Part shown: piece by piece, positions 1 through 7,172 of the stretch
Layout: each line of letters starts with the position of its first letter
Position numbering within the stretch: the first letter of the stretch is position 1
Made by a program: the position numbers and the translations under genes
NCBI GenBank assembly: GCA_019348135.1
Contig: JAHWJY010000009.1
Location: 1-37,778 of the forward strand
Origin: Actinomycetota bacterium
Lineage (GTDB): Bacteria; Actinomycetota; Nitriliruptoria; Nitriliruptorales; Nitriliruptoraceae
Length of the DNA stretch: 37,778 bases
Direction: 5' to 3'
Notes under the pieces: generated by a model
What the model was told of the DNA's origin: nothing
Databases searched by the model: none
Seen by the model: only the letters and a program-made list of their open reading frames with translations

Positions 1-460
1 GGCCGGCTCCGGCGCCGACCCACGCGGCGCCGAGCATCTGGAACGGCAGCCACGGGCCGACCCCGCCGGTGATGAGCGCGGAGGCGAACAGCGTCGTGGC
101 GCCGAGCACGAAGCCGAAGCCGACGCCGTGGACGCGGCCCGCAAGGACGAGCAGGAAGAACACGGGCTCGAACCCGGCGATGCCGGTGCCGAGCGGCCGC
201 AGCGCCGCGCCGACGGCGGTGAGGACGCCGAGCATGGCGACGGCCTTGGCGTCGATGCCGCCGTCGGCCACCTCGGCGAGGACGACGACGAGGACCAGTA
301 CCAGGAGCACCCCGAAGAGGAGCGGGGCGTCGCGCTGGTGCGCCACCCCGGACCCGGGCGCCGCCAGGAGCGGCCACGCGAAGGCGCCGAGTCCCGTGAG
401 GGACGCCAGCACGACCGCCGCGACCGCCCGTGGTCGCAGCCGGAGCGCCTGCCCGCTCAC
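1..460 (-). CDS. ECF transporter S component (substrate-binding membrane subunit), partial
   Basis: The reading frame starts with GTG at 460, overlaps the EcfA stop by 4 nt (GTGA, 457-460), and stays open to the window edge, so only about the first 153 residues are visible. They hold at least four hydrophobic segments: a signal-like first helix, a very Val/Leu-rich helix, one near AVAMLGVLTAVGAALRPLG, and a long glycine-rich segment containing WLPFQMLGAAW. Length, hydrophobicity and position directly after ecfT-ecfA fit an ECF S component, the membrane protein that binds the vitamin and docks on the EcfAT module. Substrate is inferred from context: the operon is led by a cobalamin riboswitch, so cobalamin or a precursor is the best guess (CbrT-like role). 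The missing C-terminus prevents a firmer family call. Confidence 0.75.
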   Translation of the reverse strand, partial: MSGQALRLRPRAVAAVVLASLTGLGAFAWPLLAAPGSGVAHQRDAPLLFGVLLVLVLVVVLAEVADGGIDAKAVAMLGVLTAVGAALRPLGTGIAGFEPVFFLLVLAGRVHGVGFGFVLGATTLFASALITGGVGPWLPFQMLGAAWVGAGAG

Positions 461-2067
461 GGCAGCACCTCCAACGCCTCGGCGACGGCCGTGACCGTGA
501 GCCACGGCGCCGGCGCCAGCACCTTCGCCACCTGCGGCGCGAACGCCGGCGACCCGACGACCACCTCGGAGGTCGGTCCCAGGGCGACGATCTCGCCGTC
601 CGCGATCACGGCGGTGCGGTCCGAGACCTCGGCGGCCAGCTCGACGTCGTGGGTCGCCAGCACGATGGCCGTGCCCTCCTCCGCCAGCTCGCCGAGGACG
701 GCGGCCAGCCGTTCCTTGGCGCGGTAGTCGAGCCCACGCGTCGGCTCGTCGAGGAGCAGGAGGGGCGGACGCGAGGTGAGGACGATGGCGAGCACGAGTC
801 CGAGCCGCTGGCCCTCCGACAGGTCGCGGGGGTGGGTCGCCGGGTCGAGGCCGGGCACGAGCCGGTCGAGCAGCTCCCAGCAGGTCCCGGCCGGCGTGCC
901 GGCGTCCTCGTCCGCGCGCGTGCACTCGGCGGCGATCGTGTCGGCGTAGAGCAGGTCCGCCGGCTCCTGCGGGACCAGCCCGACGGTGCGCACGAGCGCA
1001 CGCGGCCGCAGCGCCGCGGGGTCCTCGCCGGCCACGCGCACCTCGCCGGCGAACGGCTGGTGCAGGCCGACGAACGTCCCGAGGAGGGTCGACTTGCCGG
1101 CCCCGTTGCGGCCCATCACGGCCGTGATCGTGCCGGCGTGGACGTCGAGGTCCACGTCGCGGACGGCAAGGATCGACCCGAGGCGCACCGACAGCCCGCG
1201 CGCCTCGGCGACGAGGCCGCCGGGGAGCCGTCCCACGATCGGTCGCTCGGCGGTCAGGAGCCGGTCGCGGAGCTCGCCGGCGTGGCGCCGCGCGTCCCGG
1301 ATCGACAGCGGGAGCGGGTGCCAGCGCGCGACGCGGCCGAGCTCGACGACGGGGGGCGCGACGGGCGTGTGCCGCAGGACGTCCGCCGGCGTGCCGACCT
1401 CGAGCGGTCGGCCGTCGCCGGGGAGGTGCACGACGCGGTCGGCGTACTGCACGACGCGCTCGAGGCGGTGCTCGGCGAGCAGCACGGTCAGGCCGAGGTC
1501 GTGGACGAGGCGCTGGAGCGCGGCGAGGACCTCCTCGGCCGCCGGCGGGTCGAGCGCCGAGGTCGGCTCGTCGAGCACGAGGACCCGGGGGTGCACGGTC
1601 AGCACCGACCCGATGGCGACCCGCTGGCGCTCGCCCCCGGAGAGCTGCTCGACCGGTCGACCCCGCAGGTCGGACAGGCCGAGCAGGTCCAGGGTCTCCT
1701 CGACGCGCCGTCGCATCACGTCACCGGGGAGCCCGAGGGACTCCATGCCGTAGGCGAGCTCCTCCTCGACGGTGTCGGTGACGAACCCGGAGCGCGGGTC
1801 CTGCCCGACCACACCCACGACGTCGGCGAGGTCGCGCGGGGCGTGCAGCCTCGTGTCGCGCCCCGCCACCGTCACGCGCCCCGTCATGATCCCGCCGGTG
1901 AAGTGCGGGACCAGCCCGTTCACGGCGCGCAGCAGGGTCGACTTCCCCGACCCGGTGCGCCCGACGACGAGGCACAGCTCCCCCTCGGGGACGACGAGGT
2001 CGACGTCGTGCAGGGTCGGCCCGTGGGCGTCCGGGTAGGTGATGCCGAAGCCGTCGAAGACGATCAC
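457..2067 (-). CDS. ECF transporter ATPase with two fused ATP-binding domains (EcfA1-EcfA2)
   Basis: Energises the ECF vitamin transporter from the cytoplasmic side. The 536-residue protein holds two complete ABC ATPase domains in one chain. Domain 1 has Walker A GRTGSGKST near residue 35, signature LSGGERQ and Walker B VLVLDEPTSALD. Domain 2 has Walker A GRNGAGKST near residue 318, a slightly altered signature LSEGQRLG and Walker B LLLLDEPTRGLD. In many ECF systems these are two genes (EcfA and EcfA'); fusion is a known variant. The GTG start at 2067 overlaps the ecfT stop by 4 nt (GTGA), and the next gene starts inside this stop in the same way, so translation is probably coupled. A longer minus-strand open frame continues into ecfT, but homology begins only at this GTG. 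Confidence 0.92.
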   Translation of the reverse strand: MIVFDGFGITYPDAHGPTLHDVDLVVPEGELCLVVGRTGSGKSTLLRAVNGLVPHFTGGIMTGRVTVAGRDTRLHAPRDLADVVGVVGQDPRSGFVTDTVEEELAYGMESLGLPGDVMRRRVEETLDLLGLSDLRGRPVEQLSGGERQRVAIGSVLTVHPRVLVLDEPTSALDPPAAEEVLAALQRLVHDLGLTVLLAEHRLERVVQYADRVVHLPGDGRPLEVGTPADVLRHTPVAPPVVELGRVARWHPLPLSIRDARRHAGELRDRLLTAERPIVGRLPGGLVAEARGLSVRLGSILAVRDVDLDVHAGTITAVMGRNGAGKSTLLGTFVGLHQPFAGEVRVAGEDPAALRPRALVRTVGLVPQEPADLLYADTIAAECTRADEDAGTPAGTCWELLDRLVPGLDPATHPRDLSEGQRLGLVLAIVLTSRPPLLLLDEPTRGLDYRAKERLAAVLGELAEEGTAIVLATHDVELAAEVSDRTAVIADGEIVALGPTSEVVVGSPAFAPQVAKVLAPAPWLTVTAVAEALEVLP

Positions 2068-3224
2068 GCGTCGACCTCCGTGGCGGGGTGGGGGGCGGGA
2101 CGCGGCCGTGCCGCGGCCGCCGTCGGGGCGGGATCCGGCCGGCGGAGCGCCGGGGGAGGGGTGAGCCACGCCGGCAGGAGCGCCACGAGGACGCCGACGG
2201 TCGCCAGCGGTGGGAGCGGCGGAGCCGTGAGCGGCACGACCGACGGGGACAGCCCGGCCGGGTCGACGATCCCGGCGACGACGACCAGAGCGGCCGCGAC
2301 CAGGCCGGCGGCCGCGGTCCAGTGCTCGGGGGCGGCCCAGGGATCCGGTCGGTAGCGGCTGCGGACCGCGCGCCGGCCCGCGAGACGCAGCCCGATCCCG
2401 CTCGCGAGGACCCCGACGGCGAGCAGGAGCGTGCCGACGAGCGGGGAGGTCGCCGCATCGAGCAGCGCGTAGAGCCCGAGGCACATGCCGACCAGCCCGC
2501 CGAGGGTGAGGACCGCGGTGAGCCGGCGCGTGCGTCGCGGCACCTCGGCACGACGGCCGTAGCCGCGCGAGTCCATCGCCGCGGCGAGCGCCAGCGACCG
2601 CTCCAGCGCGTCCTCGAGCACCGGCAGCGCCACCGACACCATGCTGCGGACGCCGCGGTCGGGGCGTCCGCGCAGCCGGCGGGCCGCGCGGACCCGCTGG
2701 ACGCCGCCGACGAGCGCCGGCGCGAAGGACAGGGAGACGACCACGGCGACGCCGATCTCGTAGAGCGCGGCCGGCATCGCGGCCAGCAGGCGTTTGGGGT
2801 TCGCGAGGGCGTTCGCGGCCCCGATGCAGGCGAGGATCGTCGCCAGCCGGAGCCCGTCCGTGGCGGCGGCGACGACCGACTCGAGCGTGACGGGTCCGCC
2901 GAGCGAGACCCCGGCGGCCCAGTCCGGCAGCGCGACCGAGGGCAGCGTGAACAGCTCGGTCGTCCCCTGCGGGACGCCGAGCACCACCTGGAACACCAGG
3001 CGGACCGTCAGGACCACGAGGCCGAGGCGGAGGAAGACGGCGTAGGAGCGGGCCCACGGCGCGTCGGTCCGGCGTGCCGCCACGACGTAGCCGGCGACGA
3101 CGATCACGAGCAGCAGCAGCAGCGGGTTCCACGTCCGTGAGGCGACGGCGACGAGGCCGAGCGCCCACAGCCACCAGGCGCCGGGGTGGAGCTGCCGCGG
3201 GAGCCGACCGCGGGGCTCACGCAC
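2064..3224 (-). CDS. ECF transporter transmembrane subunit EcfT
   Basis: Scaffold membrane protein coupling the ATPases to the S component. The 386-residue protein has hydrophobic helices near the N-terminus, a long cytoplasmic stretch, and the two short arginine motifs typical of EcfT coupling helices: ARRLRG, and AMDSRGYG in the A-x-x-R-x-G form. The C-terminal third has further hydrophobic helices and a Pro/Ala/Arg-rich tail, making it longer than the usual 250-300 residues. GTG at 3224 is chosen because it overlaps the upstream DUF4430 stop by 8 nt and precedes the first helix; an in-frame ATG at 3257 would add only a charged segment inside the upstream gene. Third protein gene of the cobalamin-riboswitch operon. 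Confidence 0.88.
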   Translation of the reverse strand: MREPRGRLPRQLHPGAWWLWALGLVAVASRTWNPLLLLLVIVVAGYVVAARRTDAPWARSYAVFLRLGLVVLTVRLVFQVVLGVPQGTTELFTLPSVALPDWAAGVSLGGPVTLESVVAAATDGLRLATILACIGAANALANPKRLLAAMPAALYEIGVAVVVSLSFAPALVGGVQRVRAARRLRGRPDRGVRSMVSVALPVLEDALERSLALAAAMDSRGYGRRAEVPRRTRRLTAVLTLGGLVGMCLGLYALLDAATSPLVGTLLLAVGVLASGIGLRLAGRRAVRSRYRPDPWAAPEHWTAAAGLVAAALVVVAGIVDPAGLSPSVVPLTAPPLPPLATVGVLVALLPAWLTPPPALRRPDPAPTAAAARPRPAPHPATEVDA

Positions 3225-4083
3225 GGTCGCGCCGTCGCGCCTGGACCACCCCGGCACCGGCGAGCCCGACGATCAGCAGCCCGCCGGCGAGGAGGCCCAC
3301 CGGCGCCCCACCGCCACCGGACGGGATCACGTCGCCGGCGAGCGGCGACGCGCTGGGGCTGGCGCTGGCCGGCTCCACCGGGCCGGGCGGGTCCTCGAGC
3401 TCGCTCGGGCTCGCCGCCTGGGTCGTGTCCTGGTCGGGCACGGTGGGCGACGGGCCGGTGGTGACGGCGCCCGCGGTGGGGGAGGCGTCCCGGCTGATGG
3501 CACCGGTCTCATCCCCGGGGTCCGGCGTCCCGTCGTCGCCGTCGTCGCCGTCGTCGTCGGTGGGAGGCGTCGGGTCGCCCGCGGGCTCCTCGGCCGGCTC
3601 CGGCTCCTCCGTCGGCTCGGGCGCGGGGTCGTCCGCCCCGGCCGCCGGGGGTGGCTCGCGGGGCGGGTCACCGGCACCGAAGGCCCAGCCCTCGACCTCG
3701 CCCGGCTCGGGGTCGTAGGTGCCGGCGCCGCGCGTCGAGTACGTCCACGATCCGCCGGCCGGCGCGTGCCAGTAGGACCAGTAGGCGTCCTCCGGCGCGC
3801 CGTTGCAGGGATCCGGTCGCGTGTCGATCGTGCACACGAGCCCGGGCTGGCGCGGCACGAACGTGTAGGTGTGGCCCGCCTCCCGGAGCGCCTCGAGGCC
3901 GGTGTCCGGGTCGCCGGCGAGGCAGCGCGACGTCAGACCGCCGCCGAGCGCCGTCGCGTCGACGACCACCTGCACGCCGTCGCAGCCGTCCTGCCCGCGC
4001 GCCGGCGTGGCCGTCACCGCCGCCCCGACCACGAGGGTCAGGACGGCGACGACCGACCGCGCCGGCACGCGTCGCGAGGTCAC
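3217..4083 (-). CDS. Secreted membrane-anchored DUF4430 (transcobalamin C-terminal-like) protein
   Basis: The 288-residue protein has an N-terminal signal peptide (about residues 1-30, ending TPARGQ). A compact domain at about 36-135 contains GLEALREAG and WSYWHAP...WTYS, the pattern expected for DUF4430, the beta domain found at the C-terminus of animal transcobalamin and intrinsic factor. A Pro/Glu/Asp/Thr-rich linker follows (about 136-255), then a hydrophobic helix (about 258-280) and the basic tail RRRDR. It should sit outside the cell, tethered to the membrane by its C-terminus. The GTG start at 4083 overlaps the SLH-protein stop by 4 nt. I infer that it contacts cobalamin together with the preceding alpha/alpha-toroid protein and passes it to the ECF transporter encoded downstream. 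DUF4430 occurs in bacterial proteins of unknown ligand, so the ligand rests on the riboswitch and operon. Confidence 0.8.
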   Translation of the reverse strand: MTSRRVPARSVVAVLTLVVGAAVTATPARGQDGCDGVQVVVDATALGGGLTSRCLAGDPDTGLEALREAGHTYTFVPRQPGLVCTIDTRPDPCNGAPEDAYWSYWHAPAGGSWTYSTRGAGTYDPEPGEVEGWAFGAGDPPREPPPAAGADDPAPEPTEEPEPAEEPAGDPTPPTDDDGDDGDDGTPDPGDETGAISRDASPTAGAVTTGPSPTVPDQDTTQAASPSELEDPPGPVEPASASPSASPLAGDVIPSGGGGAPVGLLAGGLLIVGLAGAGVVQARRRDRA

Positions 4084-5654
4084 GCCTGGGCGTCCCGCGC
4101 CTCGGCCCACTCGAGCGCACGCACGAGCAGCGACGCCGCCTGGTCGCGTTGCAGCGACAGGCCCGGCAGGTACCGGCCGTCCGTCGTGCCACGCGCCACG
4201 TCGATGCCGGCGAGCGCGTTGATCGCCTGGCGGTGGGGGTTGCCCGCGATGTCGCTGAAGGCGTCCTCCTCGACCGGCTCGAGCTCGAGCCACCGCGCCA
4301 GCACCGACGCGATCTGGTCCCGGCCGACGGGCTCGTTGGGTCGGTAGGTGCCGTCCTCGTAGCCGGCGACGATGCCGCGGTCGGCGAGGGCGTTGATGTA
4401 GCCGGCGTGGGTCGTGCCCTCGACGTCGGAGAACCGCGTCCCGTCGGACGGCTCGATCCCCATCGCGCGACCGAGGAAGGTCGCGAGCTGGCCACGGCCG
4501 AGGGCGGCGGCGGGCCGGTAGGTCCCGTCCTCGCGTCCCACGACGACCTCGCGCCGGACGAGCTCGTTGATGGCGGAGGTGTGGACGTTCTCGCCGTAGG
4601 CGACGTCGGAGAAGCGCGCGGGACAGTCGAAGGTCGGCACGTCGGTCGACGCGCCGGCCGCGGTCACCGTGGCGAGGTCGACGGCCGCGAGGCCGACGAG
4701 CGCCTGGGCCGTGGCGCGCTGCACGTCGCCGGCGTCCTCGGTCGAGAAGGGGATCGCACCCGGGTGGGCGTCGTCGCAGCCCTGCTGGAGACGGGTCAGG
4801 AACCCGCGGGCGGCAGCCGCCTCCTCCTCGTGACCGAGGAGGGCGAGCGCCGCGCCGGCGAGCCCGGTCGAGTTCGCCTCCGACGCGGCCTCGGCGCCGC
4901 CGAAGCTGCCGCCGTCGGCCTGGGTGGCCACCAGCCAGTCACCGGCCGCGCCGGCCGCCGCGGTCGCGCCGGCGGCGACCAGCGCCTGCACGGCGAAGCC
5001 GGTGCCGTCGGCCGTGCTGGTGCACGTCTCGGCGTCGAGCACGAGCGGGAAGCCGCCGTCGTCACAGGCCTGGCGGACGAGGTAGTCGACCGCGGCCTCG
5101 GAGGCGCCGGTGTCGGTGGCGCGCTCCAGCGCCACGATCGCCAGCGACTGGGTGATCACGTTGGAGAAGTCGCCGAACTCCGAGCTGTCGACGAAGCGAC
5201 CGGTGTGGTCACCGGTGTCGACCTCGCGCTCCTCGAGCCGGGTCACGAGGTCGAGGCCGCCGAAGTCGGTCGCGTCCTCGCCCGTCACGTCCGCGACCAG
5301 CAGCAGCTTCGCGGTGGCGCCGGCCCAGGCGGCGTCCACGCCGTCGCCGGCGTAGGCCTCGGCCTGGGTCTCGAGCCACGCCGTCGCCGACGCGATGTGC
5401 TCCGCGGCGACGCCGACGCCGGCCAGCGCCAGCACGGCGTCGGCGGTCAGCCCCGCGTCGTCGTAGGCCTGTCCGTCGAACTCGGTCTGCAGACGCTCGC
5501 CGTCGACGAGTCGTCCGGCGAGCCACCCCGCCGCCGCCTCGGCGGCGTCGGTGGTGGTGGTCGGGGCGGCGGCGACCGTGGTCGCCGGGGCCAGCACGGC
5601 CACGGTGGTGAGGGTGGCGAGCGTCACGCGCGCTCGGCCGAGCCTGGAAGTCAA
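4080..5654 (-). CDS. Secreted alpha/alpha-toroid (transcobalamin N-domain/prenyltransferase-like) protein with three SLH domains
   Basis: First gene of the operon under the cobalamin riboswitch. The 524-residue protein has a signal peptide (about 1-26, ending VAAAP). A helical-repeat region at about 30-335 has recurring motifs such as AGLTADAVLALAG, VITQSLAIVALERA, DGGFP, GFAVQALVAAG, DGGSFGG and STGLAGAALALLG, typical of the prenyltransferase/squalene-cyclase alpha/alpha toroid. That superfamily includes the N-terminal barrel of transcobalamin and intrinsic factor. Three SLH domains (about 345-524) follow, recognisable from FSDV, GRDQIAS and DGTYRP motifs, which bind cell-wall polymers. The start is TTG at 5654, with GAGAGG 7 nt upstream and placed just before the signal peptide; GTG a few codons inside is possible. 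Inferred role: wall-bound cobalamin capture. An enzymatic cyclase role is unlikely because no DXDD or QW set is visible. Confidence 0.85.
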   Translation of the reverse strand: MTSRLGRARVTLATLTTVAVLAPATTVAAAPTTTTDAAEAAAGWLAGRLVDGERLQTEFDGQAYDDAGLTADAVLALAGVGVAAEHIASATAWLETQAEAYAGDGVDAAWAGATAKLLLVADVTGEDATDFGGLDLVTRLEEREVDTGDHTGRFVDSSEFGDFSNVITQSLAIVALERATDTGASEAAVDYLVRQACDDGGFPLVLDAETCTSTADGTGFAVQALVAAGATAAAGAAGDWLVATQADGGSFGGAEAASEANSTGLAGAALALLGHEEEAAAARGFLTRLQQGCDDAHPGAIPFSTEDAGDVQRATAQALVGLAAVDLATVTAAGASTDVPTFDCPARFSDVAYGENVHTSAINELVRREVVVGREDGTYRPAAALGRGQLATFLGRAMGIEPSDGTRFSDVEGTTHAGYINALADRGIVAGYEDGTYRPNEPVGRDQIASVLARWLELEPVEEDAFSDIAGNPHRQAINALAGIDVARGTTDGRYLPGLSLQRDQAASLLVRALEWAEARDAQA

Positions 5655-5670
5655 CGAGCTGCCTCTCGGT

Positions 5671-5744
5671 CCGGGGAGTGCGCGGCGTCCCCGGACGCGG
5701 AGGTCGAACGGCAACGCCCTCCGGCACCTGGTGCACGGAGGGCG
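5671..5744 (-). promoter_or_regulatory. Expression platform hairpins between cobalamin riboswitch and first gene
   Basis: A 14-bp hairpin spans 5715-5744 (outer arm CGCCCTCCG with CGGAGGGCG, inner arm GCACC with GGTGC). Closer to the start are two competing stems: GCGTCC/GGACGC (5685-5690 with 5693-5698) and CCGGGGA/TCCCCGG (5671-5677 with 5688-5694). They share bases, so only one can form, and the second ends 4 nt before the GAGAGG ribosome-binding site (5662-5667). No U-tract follows any hairpin, so translational control is more likely than classic termination. This is inference from pairing alone. Confidence 0.5.
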
Positions 5745-5806
5745 GATGGCTCGGACGCTCGGTCCGGCTCCGCCCGCAGTCCTCGACGGGTTGTAGGGAG
5801 CCTTCG

Positions 5807-5915
5807 CCAGCGACAGGTCTTCCGGCTCGCCACCCGCGCCGGGAGTGGCGGTGGGTGACCTACGGTTGCGGGACAGCGCCGGACTCGGACCGGCTTCCCT
5901 GCACGTCGACGTTGG
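5807..5915 (-). promoter_or_regulatory. Cobalamin riboswitch (B12 element)
   Basis: On the minus strand the conserved core is easy to read: GGGAAGCCGG, the partner CCGGCGCTGTCCCGCAAC, then CGTA. After a variable stem comes the B12 box GAGCCGGAAGACCTGTCGC (about 5813-5832). The pattern GGGAA..CCGG...CCGGC.CTG.CCCGC.AC.GTA...GCCGGAAGACCTG matches the Rfam cobalamin class. Boundaries come from weak P1 pairing of CCAACG (5915-5910) with CGCTGG (5812-5807). The aptamer is compact, about 109 nt. It should lower expression of the downstream surface proteins and ECF genes when adenosyl- or methylcobalamin is plentiful. Confidence 0.93.
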
Positions 5916-5922
5916 TCGTCCC

Positions 5923-5952
5923 ACTGCACCACGCCGACGACCCCCGTGTCAA
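5923..5952 (-). promoter_or_regulatory. Promoter of the cobalamin operon
   Basis: On the minus strand a perfect -35 TTGACA (5952-5947) is followed after 18 nt by TGCAGT (5928-5923), a modest -10. Transcription would begin near 5916, exactly at the 5' side of the riboswitch P1 stem. That agreement supports the call. Confidence 0.6.
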
Positions 5953-5970
5953 CGCCGCCCCGGAGCAACG

Positions 5971-6966
5971 ATGACGAGCGAGCCCCACGATCGTCCGCGG
6001 ATCGGGGTCGTGCTGGGTGCCGGCGGGGTGCTCGGCCACGCCTTCCACGCCGGCGTCCTGGCCGCCATCGCCGAGGTGACGGGCTTCGACGCACGCGACG
6101 CCGACCGTCTCGTCGGGACCTCGGCGGGGTCGGTGGTGGCGGCCCTCCTCGCCGGTGGGATGCCCGCGGCGGACCTCGCGGCCGAGGCGCTCGGCCGCCC
6201 CGTCTCCGCGGAGGGACGGCGCCTCGCCGGGCGACGGGGGAGCGGGGCCCCGAGCGCACCGCCCGACCCGGAGGCCGGCGGCGGACGGTTCCGGCCGGCG
6301 GCACCGGTGCTGTTGGCGCGTATCGCCGCGCGGCCGTGGCGCCACCGGCCCGGCGTCCTCGCCGCCGCCGCGCTCCCCGCCGGCCGCGCCACCGTGCCGG
6401 GCCTGGCGTCGTGGATCGGCGGCGTGGTCGGCGAGCGCTGGCCGACGCACCTCCGGGTCGTGGCGGTGCGGCTCGGTGACGGGCAGCGGGTGGTCTTCGG
6501 CTCCGAGGGCGCGCCGCCGGCCGATCCGGTCAGCGCCGTCTCGGCCTCCTGCGCGATCCCCGCCTACTACGCACCGGTCACGATCGCCGGCGAGCGCTAC
6601 CTCGACGGGGGCGTGCACTCGCCCACGAACGCGGACGTGCTCGCGGCGCCGGCCGACGGGGCGGTCTTCGACCTCGTGGTCGTCGTCTCGCCGATGTCGG
6701 TGGCGCCGCCGGACCGGCGGCCGAGCGCGGACCTGCCGGCGCGGCTGTTCTTCGCCCGGCAGCTCGCGCGCGAGCGGCGCCGCCTGCGTCGCGCCGGCGT
6801 CCCCGTGCTCGTGTTCGCCCCCGACCGTGAGGACCGCGCCGCGATGGGCGTGTCACCCATGGCCGCATCCCGTCGCGAGGGCGTCACGCGTCAGGCCCAC
6901 GCCTCGACGCTGCGCCGGCTCGCCGACCTCGCCGGCGACCCCCGCCTCGCCCTCCTCGGAGGCTGA
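5971..6966 (+). CDS. Patatin-like phospholipase family protein
   Basis: Predicted serine hydrolase acting on lipid acyl esters. The 331-residue protein shows the patatin features in order: glycine-rich oxyanion loop GAGGVLGHAFHAG near residues 15-27, nucleophile elbow GTSAG with Ser51, and the catalytic Asp in YLDGG at about residue 212, giving the Ser-Asp dyad. No signal peptide is apparent, so it is probably cytoplasmic. The ATG at 5971 has GGAG 5 nt upstream. An in-frame extension back to 5845 would read through the opposite-strand riboswitch and is rejected. It is transcribed divergently from the cobalamin operon, with only about 20 nt between its start and the opposite promoter's -35. 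Substrate is unknown. Confidence 0.88.
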   Translation: MTSEPHDRPRIGVVLGAGGVLGHAFHAGVLAAIAEVTGFDARDADRLVGTSAGSVVAALLAGGMPAADLAAEALGRPVSAEGRRLAGRRGSGAPSAPPDPEAGGGRFRPAAPVLLARIAARPWRHRPGVLAAAALPAGRATVPGLASWIGGVVGERWPTHLRVVAVRLGDGQRVVFGSEGAPPADPVSAVSASCAIPAYYAPVTIAGERYLDGGVHSPTNADVLAAPADGAVFDLVVVVSPMSVAPPDRRPSADLPARLFFARQLARERRRLRRAGVPVLVFAPDREDRAAMGVSPMAASRREGVTRQAHASTLRRLADLAGDPRLALLGG

Positions 6967-6983
6967 CCGAGAGCAGCCGAACG

Positions 6984-7029
6984 ACCGTGAGCAGCTCATC
7001 CCCGGATACGGGGCCGCGCTGCTCACGGT
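6984..7029 (+). terminator. Nested hairpin downstream of the patatin gene, probable terminator
   Basis: A perfect 12-bp inverted repeat (ACCGTGAGCAGC at 6984-6995, GCTGCTCACGGT at 7018-7029) encloses a second 5-bp hairpin with a GATA loop (CCCCG-GATA-CGGGG, 7000-7013). It begins 17 nt after the stop. There is no T-run, as is common for actinobacterial terminators. The segment TGCTCACGGT is repeated directly at 7038-7047. Confidence 0.55.
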
Positions 7030-7091
7030 GGCGGTGGTGCTCACGGTCGTGACGGGAACGCGCGCGATCACGCGGAACGGCGCCGGCGAGC

Positions 7092-7130
7092 GGAACGCGC
7101 TGGCGGGAAGCGTTCCACCGGGGGTTAGGC
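7092..7130 (+). promoter_or_regulatory. Candidate promoter/operator of the acyl-CoA dehydrogenase gene
   Basis: A TAGGCT -10 box lies at about 7125-7130, roughly 43 nt before the GTG start. Just upstream is an inverted repeat GGAACGC (7092-7098)/GCGTTCC (7110-7116) that could be an operator overlapping the -35 region. No good -35 consensus is visible. Confidence 0.35.
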
Positions 7131-7172
7131 TCCGGCGACCGATCGAGCACCTCGGGACCAGGAGCGAAGCGC

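Noticed and set aside
430-2355. Long plus-strand open frame of 641 codons opposite ecfA
   Set aside because: It is antisense to a gene with clear double ABC motifs. Arg/Gly/Ala/Val-rich composition without motifs is typical of shadow frames in very GC-rich DNA.
457-3174. 905-residue minus-strand frame reading ecfA together with upstream sequence
   Set aside because: The part upstream of 2067 is the wrong frame of ecfT; homology starts at the GTG that overlaps the ecfT stop.
3651-5858. 735-codon plus-strand frame opposite the SLH and DUF4430 genes
   Set aside because: Shadow of the real minus-strand genes; it also runs through the riboswitch.
7092-7116. GGAAC...GTTCC repeat as a LexA box
   Set aside because: The half sites are 11 nt apart, not 4, unlike the true SOS box at 31246-31259.
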